From the NCBI GenBank assembly GCA_964485555.1, contig CAZAJN010000056.1:1-8637 (forward strand): a stretch of 8,637 nt of DNA, in the 5' to 3' direction. Origin of the DNA: GWC2-37-8 sp964485555 (lineage in GTDB: Bacteria; Patescibacteriota; Minisyncoccia; Moranbacterales; GWC2-37-73). This document shows, piece by piece, positions 5,120 to 8,637 of the stretch; within the stretch, counting starts at the first letter, position 1, and each line of letters opens with the position of its first letter. The notes beneath the pieces are model-generated. The model was not told the DNA's origin and made no database searches. It worked only from the letters and a program-made list of their open reading frames with translations. A program made the translations under genes and the position numbers.

Positions 5120-5938
5120 ATGACATACAATCAACATACAGAAGGAGAACTTAGTGAAAATGAAAAAGCTCACAAGATTGAAATGCTCCGACAAATGATG
5201 CTCAATGCCGAAAAGACCATGCAGAGTGCCAAGGCTATGCTTCTCCAACTGGAAGGCAAGAAAAAAACCGGGCGGAAAAGAAAGATTGATGAGGATGCCG
5301 AGGGCAATGTCATTGAAGGAACATTCGATGGACAAATCATGATCGGAACTGACGGAAAACAATATCCCGTGCCAGCCAACTACGCCTCAAAGTCAAAACT
5401 TGTCGAAGGTGACATGCTGAAACTGACCATCACCTTCGATGGATCTTTCGTGTATAAACAAATCGGACCCGCAAATCGCAAAAGTGTCATCGGTATCGTC
5501 AGCCAAGATGAAAAAGGAAATTATGTGATATTCTCTGAAGGAAAACCATACAAGGTCCTTTTGGCCTCAATCACCTATTTCAAAGCGGAGCCGGGCGACG
5601 AAGTTGTCATCATGACTCCTCGCGACGTTGATGCCACCTGGGCAGCCATAGAAAATGTCATTTCCAAAGGACATGAAGTTGCCATGTCATTTTCCACCCC
5701 AGCCACCACCACGATGGCCGCACCCAAGAAAGCCAGCGTGACGACATCATCAACTCCCTACACTTCCAATAGCAAACTCCCTGCTGACGGGAAATTCAAT
5801 TTCCTGAAAGACGACTTTGAGGAAACAGAATTCACCTCTCCACAATCATCATCACCGCTTGTCAAAGACGATTTCGAAGATGAATGGACTTCTGACATTG
5901 AAGAATTGGAAAGAGAAATAAAAAAACAGCAACTTTAG
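5120..5938 (+). CDS. Conserved-looking protein of unknown function, duplicated beta-rich domain and acidic tail, 272 aa
   Basis: I recognise the type from Patescibacteria genomes but know no function. Residues 8-47 form a charged helix, probably coiled coil; 48-57 are basic (KKKTGRKRKI). Residues 62-183 hold two similar beta-rich units. DGKQYPV (78-84) to GD (97-98) aligns without gaps to EGKPYKV (140-146) to GD (159-160), a constant offset of 62. Residues 185-225 are a Ser/Thr/Pro/Ala linker. The acidic tail carries two copies of KDDFE (230-234 and 249-253), each followed by a short acidic/aromatic stretch ending in TS, then a terminal helix EELEREIKKQ. There is no signal peptide or membrane segment, so it is cytoplasmic. 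I start at ATG 5120 because the upstream frame holds the promoter and reads as hydrophobic noise. gtrA follows after 19 nt. A nucleic-acid or ribosome-associated adaptor is one guess. Confidence 0.8.
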   Translation: MTYNQHTEGELSENEKAHKIEMLRQMMLNAEKTMQSAKAMLLQLEGKKKTGRKRKIDEDAEGNVIEGTFDGQIMIGTDGKQYPVPANYASKSKLVEGDMLKLTITFDGSFVYKQIGPANRKSVIGIVSQDEKGNYVIFSEGKPYKVLLASITYFKAEPGDEVVIMTPRDVDATWAAIENVISKGHEVAMSFSTPATTTMAAPKKASVTTSSTPYTSNSKLPADGKFNFLKDDFEETEFTSPQSSSPLVKDDFEDEWTSDIEELEREIKKQQL

Positions 5939-5957
5939 AATTAACTTAAAAAAAAAT

Positions 5958-6440
5958 ATGAGTCAGGAACAAGTCCTAGAGCAACCAATATCAAAACTGA
6001 AAACAATCGTCGAGCAATTCGCTAAATTTTTTCTAGTTGGAATCATGAATACCGGAGTGGACCTGATCATTCTGAACATTCTGATAGTCATAAGCGGAAT
6101 AGCTGTCGGAGCAGGATATTCAGCGCAAAAAGCAATCTCCTTCTTGGCTGCAGTGACGTTCAGCTATTTCATCAACAAACATTGGACCTTCCAGGACAAA
6201 TCCAAAGAAAGTGAGGGCAAAAAAATGTCACAATTTTTCGCAGTAAGCTTCGTTGGCATGATCATCAATGTCACCACGGCCACCATTGTGGTCAACTATT
6301 TCCAAACTCCGATCAACAACATGCTCAATCTTCCACTGCTGACCCCGCAACTTTGGGGAAATCTAGGGGCGCTGTGCGGAACTGCAGTCGGTCTTGGATG
6401 GAATTTTGTCGGCTACAAACTTTGGGTTTTCAAGAAATAG
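5958..6440 (+). CDS. GtrA family membrane protein, 160 aa
   Basis: GtrA proteins have four membrane helices. They are thought to flip undecaprenyl-linked sugars made by a GtrB-type glycosyltransferase, for use in decorating surface glycans. The family signature is intact: FAKFFLVGIMNTGVDLIILN (21-40) in helix 1, SYFINKHWTF (69-78) after helix 2, then helices at about 92-113 and 133-152 ending in WNFVGYKLWVFK (148-159). The N-terminal 20 residues are polar. The ATG at 5958 has only an A-rich tract before it. It lies 19 nt after the 272-aa protein gene, so both are read from the promoter at 5006-5034, and an intrinsic terminator follows at 6510-6530. Its likely partner is the GtrB-like enzyme at 737-1675, on the opposite strand, rather than an adjacent gene. 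Confidence 0.92.
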   Translation: MSQEQVLEQPISKLKTIVEQFAKFFLVGIMNTGVDLIILNILIVISGIAVGAGYSAQKAISFLAAVTFSYFINKHWTFQDKSKESEGKKMSQFFAVSFVGMIINVTTATIVVNYFQTPINNMLNLPLLTPQLWGNLGALCGTAVGLGWNFVGYKLWVFKK

Positions 6441-6441
6441 C

Positions 6442-6483
6442 ATTACGAATTACGCATCATGAATCAAGAATCAAGGATTTAAA
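6442..6483 (-). repeat. Heptad repeat array A (6 units), inverted orientation
   Basis: Starting one base after the gtrA stop codon, six consecutive 7-bp units are in strict register, for example ATTACGA, ATTACGC and ATCAAGA. On the minus strand the units read as rotations of ATTCNTR, the same consensus as arrays B and D. The block 6459-6478 is the reverse complement of 8500-8519 with 18 of 20 positions equal. Confidence 0.7.
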
Positions 6484-6509
6484 ATAAAATTTCACAATTA
6501 CAACACATT

Positions 6510-6530
6510 CTCCCCTTCTTGGGGAGTTTT
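6510..6530 (+). terminator. Intrinsic terminator of the gtrA operon
   Basis: CTCCCC (6510-6515) and GGGGAG (6521-6526) form a perfect 6-bp GC-rich stem with the loop TTCTT, followed by TTTT and an AT-rich stretch. It stands alone between repeat array A and the dnaX promoter. Confidence 0.85.
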
Positions 6531-6555
6531 AATTTCACTTTTAAAATGCTACAAT
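6527..6555 (+). promoter_or_regulatory. dnaX promoter candidate, extended -10 TGC-TACAAT
   Basis: TACAAT (6550-6555, 5 of 6) is preceded by TGC (6547-6549), an extended -10. The -35 position at 17 bp spacing (6527-6532, TTTTAA) is weak and overlaps the T run of the terminator. Transcription from about 6562 would place repeat array B in the dnaX leader. Confidence 0.5.
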
Positions 6556-6583
6556 CATTAATAATAAGAACTAAGCTGTTACC

Positions 6584-6618
6584 CATGATTCATACTACAT
6601 GATTCATGCTTCATGAAA
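6584..6618 (+). repeat. Heptad repeat array B (5 units) in the dnaX leader
   Basis: Five 7-bp units in perfect register, each beginning CAT (for example CATGATT, twice), end two bases before the dnaX ATG at 6621. The array occupies the place where a ribosome binding site would be. Array A, 100 bp upstream, is in the opposite orientation. Confidence 0.7.
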
Positions 6619-6620
6619 TT

Positions 6621-8450
6621 ATGTCATTATCCTTATATCGAAAATATCGCCCGGTAACTTTTGCAGACGTCATCGGACAAACACATATCGTGCAAACTCT
6701 TTCCAATGCCATCATCCATGGTCGGGTTGGTCATGCCTATCTTTTCACTGGGCCAAGAGGAACCGGAAAAACAACCATGGCTCGAATTTTTGCCAGATCT
6801 GTAAATTGTCAGAATCCTGACGGAGCAAAACCCTGCCTTGAATGCGATGTCTGCAAAAACATTAGTGAGGGAAGGTCATTGGACATTTTTGAGATTGATG
6901 CGGCTTCAAACACTGGAGTGGACAACATCCGCGAGCTTCGCGAAAACGTCAAATTTCCACCATCTCAGGCAAAATTCAAAATATACATCATTGATGAAGT
7001 CCACATGCTCTCAACTGGAGCCTTCAACGCTCTTTTGAAAACATTGGAGGAGCCGCCTGCTCACGTTATTTTCATCTTGGCAACAACTGAAATTCACAAA
7101 GTTCCAGAAACCATAATCTCGCGTTGCCAGCGCTACGATTTTACCCGTCTTTCCTTGGATCATATCATTGAAAAACTTTCCGTCATTGCAAAAAATGAAA
7201 AAGTTGAAATAGACAAAAATGCCCTGGAAATGATCGCCATCTCAGCCGAAGGAGGCATGCGAGATGCCGAATCACTGCTCGGTCAAGTCATGGCCCTCGA
7301 AGACAAGAAAATAACTGCCAAAGAAGTTGAAGAAATTCTTGGAACAACCCAGCGACAATCATTGGAAGCCATGATCGCATATTTGCTTAGCAATAATGCT
7401 ACGGGCGCCATCACTCTGGTCAATGAACTTTCACAAGACGGATATGACCTGGATGTTTTCAACAAATCATTCCTCAACTATCTGCGCCAAGTCATGCTGG
7501 TCAGTGTGGATGATAAATTAGCTAAAATTTTCTCATTTGAATTGACCAAAGAGCAAGCGCAAACAGTGATCGATCAGGCCAAGGGTCACAGCCCTAAGGA
7601 ATTTCTTTTCATCATCCAATGCTTCAGCGAGATTCAGGGGAAAATAAAATCTGCCTTCATCCCCCAGCTTCCACTAGAAATGGCCATCATCAAAGCCGTT
7701 CAGGGACCACAAATGATAGTTGCGAATTCCAATGCCCCACACGCACAAGCACAGTCTCAGCCCGCTCAGCCTGTTCGATTGGCAGCGCCCAAGCAAATTC
7801 CAGCCGCTTCACATTCGACAGCGCCTGTTCAAAACATCATCCAAACCATTGCCATAGATGTCAATAACGCCCCAGTTTCCAATCCAGCTCCAATCACTGA
7901 AATTCCGACCCCAAAACCCTCCCTAGCGCATGAAAATGCCCCTATTTCCAAAGCAATCCCCGAAAGTGATGAAATGGCTCCCTTCGCGCCAATTACCCCT
8001 GAAGTCCCACAAGCCCCACAGGTGGCCGAACCTCAACTCATCAAAAATGAAGCTGAAATCGCAGACGGTGGCTTCACACTTAATGATGTAAAAAAGAATT
8101 GGAATCAATTCGTGGCTCAGGCAAAGACTGTCAACCATAGCTTGTCCGCAGTTCTTCAAAGTTGCCAACCAGTCAGCGCGGAAGCGGGAATAATCACAGT
8201 TGCCACCAAATTCGCTTTTCATAGGGACAAATTGAATGAATATGGCAACAAATTGACATTGGAAGAACTTTTTGCTAAAATTTTAGGGTTGCGATTGTTT
8301 ATCAAAGTTGTCACGGCTGATGAAGCAGGCATCACTATTGCCTCAAGTTTGGTTCAGCCAAACTCAGCCAGCATCGAAACTGCTCCCAGTGAAACCAGCT
8401 CGCTCCTGAGTGACGCTGCCAGCATCATGGGAGGAAATATAGTCCAATAG
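6621..8450 (+). CDS. dnaX: DNA polymerase III subunit gamma/tau, 609 aa
   Basis: This is the clamp-loader ATPase that loads the beta sliding clamp and, as tau, ties the loader to the polymerase. Motifs in order: the family N-terminus LYRKYRPVTFADVIGQ (5-20), Walker A GPRGTGKT (44-51), zinc cysteines C63, C72, C75 and C78, Walker B IYIIDEVHM (121-129), sensor 1 ATTE (154-157), SRC with the arginine finger R168 (167-169), and sensor 2 GGMRDAE (211-217). Domain III runs to about 360, then a Pro/Ala/Gln-rich linker (about 370-475) and a folded C-terminal domain (about 482-575). I start at 6621 (MSLSLYRKYRP) because it matches the family N-terminus; the ATG five codons upstream lies within repeat array B. 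There is no Shine-Dalgarno. An A AAA AAG heptamer at 8090-8096 may direct a -1 frameshift. Confidence 0.97.
   Translation: MSLSLYRKYRPVTFADVIGQTHIVQTLSNAIIHGRVGHAYLFTGPRGTGKTTMARIFARSVNCQNPDGAKPCLECDVCKNISEGRSLDIFEIDAASNTGVDNIRELRENVKFPPSQAKFKIYIIDEVHMLSTGAFNALLKTLEEPPAHVIFILATTEIHKVPETIISRCQRYDFTRLSLDHIIEKLSVIAKNEKVEIDKNALEMIAISAEGGMRDAESLLGQVMALEDKKITAKEVEEILGTTQRQSLEAMIAYLLSNNATGAITLVNELSQDGYDLDVFNKSFLNYLRQVMLVSVDDKLAKIFSFELTKEQAQTVIDQAKGHSPKEFLFIIQCFSEIQGKIKSAFIPQLPLEMAIIKAVQGPQMIVANSNAPHAQAQSQPAQPVRLAAPKQIPAASHSTAPVQNIIQTIAIDVNNAPVSNPAPITEIPTPKPSLAHENAPISKAIPESDEMAPFAPITPEVPQAPQVAEPQLIKNEAEIADGGFTLNDVKKNWNQFVAQAKTVNHSLSAVLQSCQPVSAEAGIITVATKFAFHRDKLNEYGNKLTLEELFAKILGLRLFIKVVTADEAGITIASSLVQPNSASIETAPSETSSLLSDAASIMGGNIVQ
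8090..8140 (+). promoter_or_regulatory. Possible programmed -1 frameshift site in dnaX
   Basis: The heptamer A AAA AAG (8090-8096) is in the phase needed for tandem lysyl-tRNA slippage (codons GTA AAA AAG), the sequence used in E. coli dnaX. After a -1 shift the new frame adds 14 codons and stops at TAG 8138-8140, giving about 506 aa without the C-terminal domain. GAATTG (8096-8101) and CAATTC (8106-8111) make a 6-bp hairpin, but it starts at the heptamer itself, closer than usual. No upstream Shine-Dalgarno stimulator is visible. Confidence 0.4.
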
Positions 8451-8456
8451 AAAAAG

Positions 8457-8484
8457 AATCATGAAGGAAGAATCATGAATCATG
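8457..8484 (-). repeat. Heptad repeat array C (4 units), inverted orientation
   Basis: Beginning six bases after the dnaX stop codon, four 7-bp units are in register. Three are AATCATG and one is a diverged AAGGAAG. AATCATG is the reverse complement of CATGATT, the unit of array B, so this array is inverted relative to B and D. Confidence 0.65.
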
Positions 8485-8499
8485 CATTTTTGGATTTTT

Positions 8500-8534
8500 A
8501 TCCTTAATTCTTGATTCGTAATTCATAATTCATG
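8500..8534 (+). repeat. Heptad repeat array D (5 units) in front of tRNA-Gln
   Basis: Five tandem 7-bp units of consensus ATYCNTR (for example ATTCGTA, ATTCATA, ATTCATG) end six bases before the tRNA. With array C it forms an imperfect palindrome around GGAT-TTTT-ATCC (8492-8503). A CATAAT at 8524-8529 within it could serve as the -10 of the tRNA, which is speculative. Confidence 0.7.
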
Positions 8535-8540
8535 AATTAC

Positions 8541-8615
8541 TGGGGATTAGCCAAGCGGTAAGGCACATGGTTTTGATCCATGCATGCGGGGGTTCGAATC
8601 CCTCATCCCCAACCA
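8541..8615 (+). tRNA. tRNA-Gln (anticodon UUG), CCA encoded
   Basis: A full cloverleaf: acceptor stem TGGGGAT with ATCCCCA, a 3-bp D stem GCC/GGC with a compact loop, anticodon stem CATGG/CCATG with the loop TTTTGAT giving anticodon TTG, a 5-nt variable loop, and a T arm GGGGG/CCCTC around TTCGAAT. Discriminator A73 (8612) and an encoded CCA (8613-8615) follow, then a second CCA. The U1-A72 pair and small D loop are the features by which GatCAB recognises Glu-tRNA(Gln), so this tRNA is probably charged with Glu and then amidated, not charged by GlnRS. Confidence 0.96.
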
Positions 8616-8637
8616 CCAATACTTAGTATCGAGAGAC

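Noticed and set aside
5141..5160. GAAGGAGAA as a ribosome binding site for an internal start in the 272-aa protein
   Set aside because: These are the Glu-Gly-Glu codons of the protein, and the nearby GTG is out of frame.
6606..6620. dnaX start at the upstream ATG (6606)
   Set aside because: The family N-terminus begins at MSLSLYRKYRP (6621), and the upstream codons are heptad repeat sequence.
6442..8534. Heptad arrays as CRISPR
   Set aside because: The units are 7 bp with no spacers and no cas genes are near.

Overview
The window looks like a stretch of chromosome from a Candidate Phyla Radiation (Patescibacteria) bacterium, possibly of the Moranbacteria type. This placement is an inference. 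It rests on the AT-rich composition, the near absence of Shine-Dalgarno sequences, many small membrane proteins (a DUF5652-like protein, DUF378, DUF1294, SpoIIM-like), a conserved-looking 272-residue protein of a kind I associate with these lineages, and a tRNA-Gln with U1-A72. TGA is used as a stop in several genes, so the code is the standard bacterial one.

The left block (1-4907) is read from the minus strand. From left to right it holds: a membrane-anchored protein of unknown function (123-641); a GtrB/DPM1-like family 2 glycosyltransferase (737-1675); a 256-bp compound palindromic element without a convincing gene (1745-2000); a DUF1294 protein (2053-2352); a DUF378 protein with its own terminator (2547-2771); a tsaC-DUF5652 pair (2957-3938); and an alkylguanine-DNA methyltransferase-SpoIIM pair (3999-4907). 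A TGN-TATAAT promoter recurs, and two copies share 18 of 20 bases.

The strand switches at about 4908-5119, a divergent spacer. The right block (5120-8450) is read from the plus strand: a 272-residue protein with a duplicated beta-rich domain and a duplicated acidic KDDFE tail motif, then a GtrA-family flippase-like membrane protein, a strong intrinsic terminator, and dnaX (DNA polymerase III gamma/tau). A tRNA-Gln(UUG) follows at 8541-8615.

The most unusual features are not genes. (1) Four arrays of degenerate 7-bp units fill the ends of the two spacers around dnaX, arranged as two inverted pairs that almost touch the neighbouring gene boundaries. (2) The 256-bp element at 1745-2000 has imperfect terminal inverted repeats and nested hairpins, so it could be a MITE-like repeat or a structured RNA. 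(3) dnaX carries an in-frame A AAA AAG heptamer, the E. coli dnaX frameshift sequence, exactly where the Pro/Ala linker ends. A -1 shift there would give a short gamma-like product.

Functionally the genes cover replication (dnaX), translation and tRNA modification (tsaC, tRNA-Gln), DNA repair (methyltransferase) and cell-envelope glycan work (GtrB-like enzyme and GtrA-like protein). No defence system, CRISPR array, phage or transposase gene is visible.
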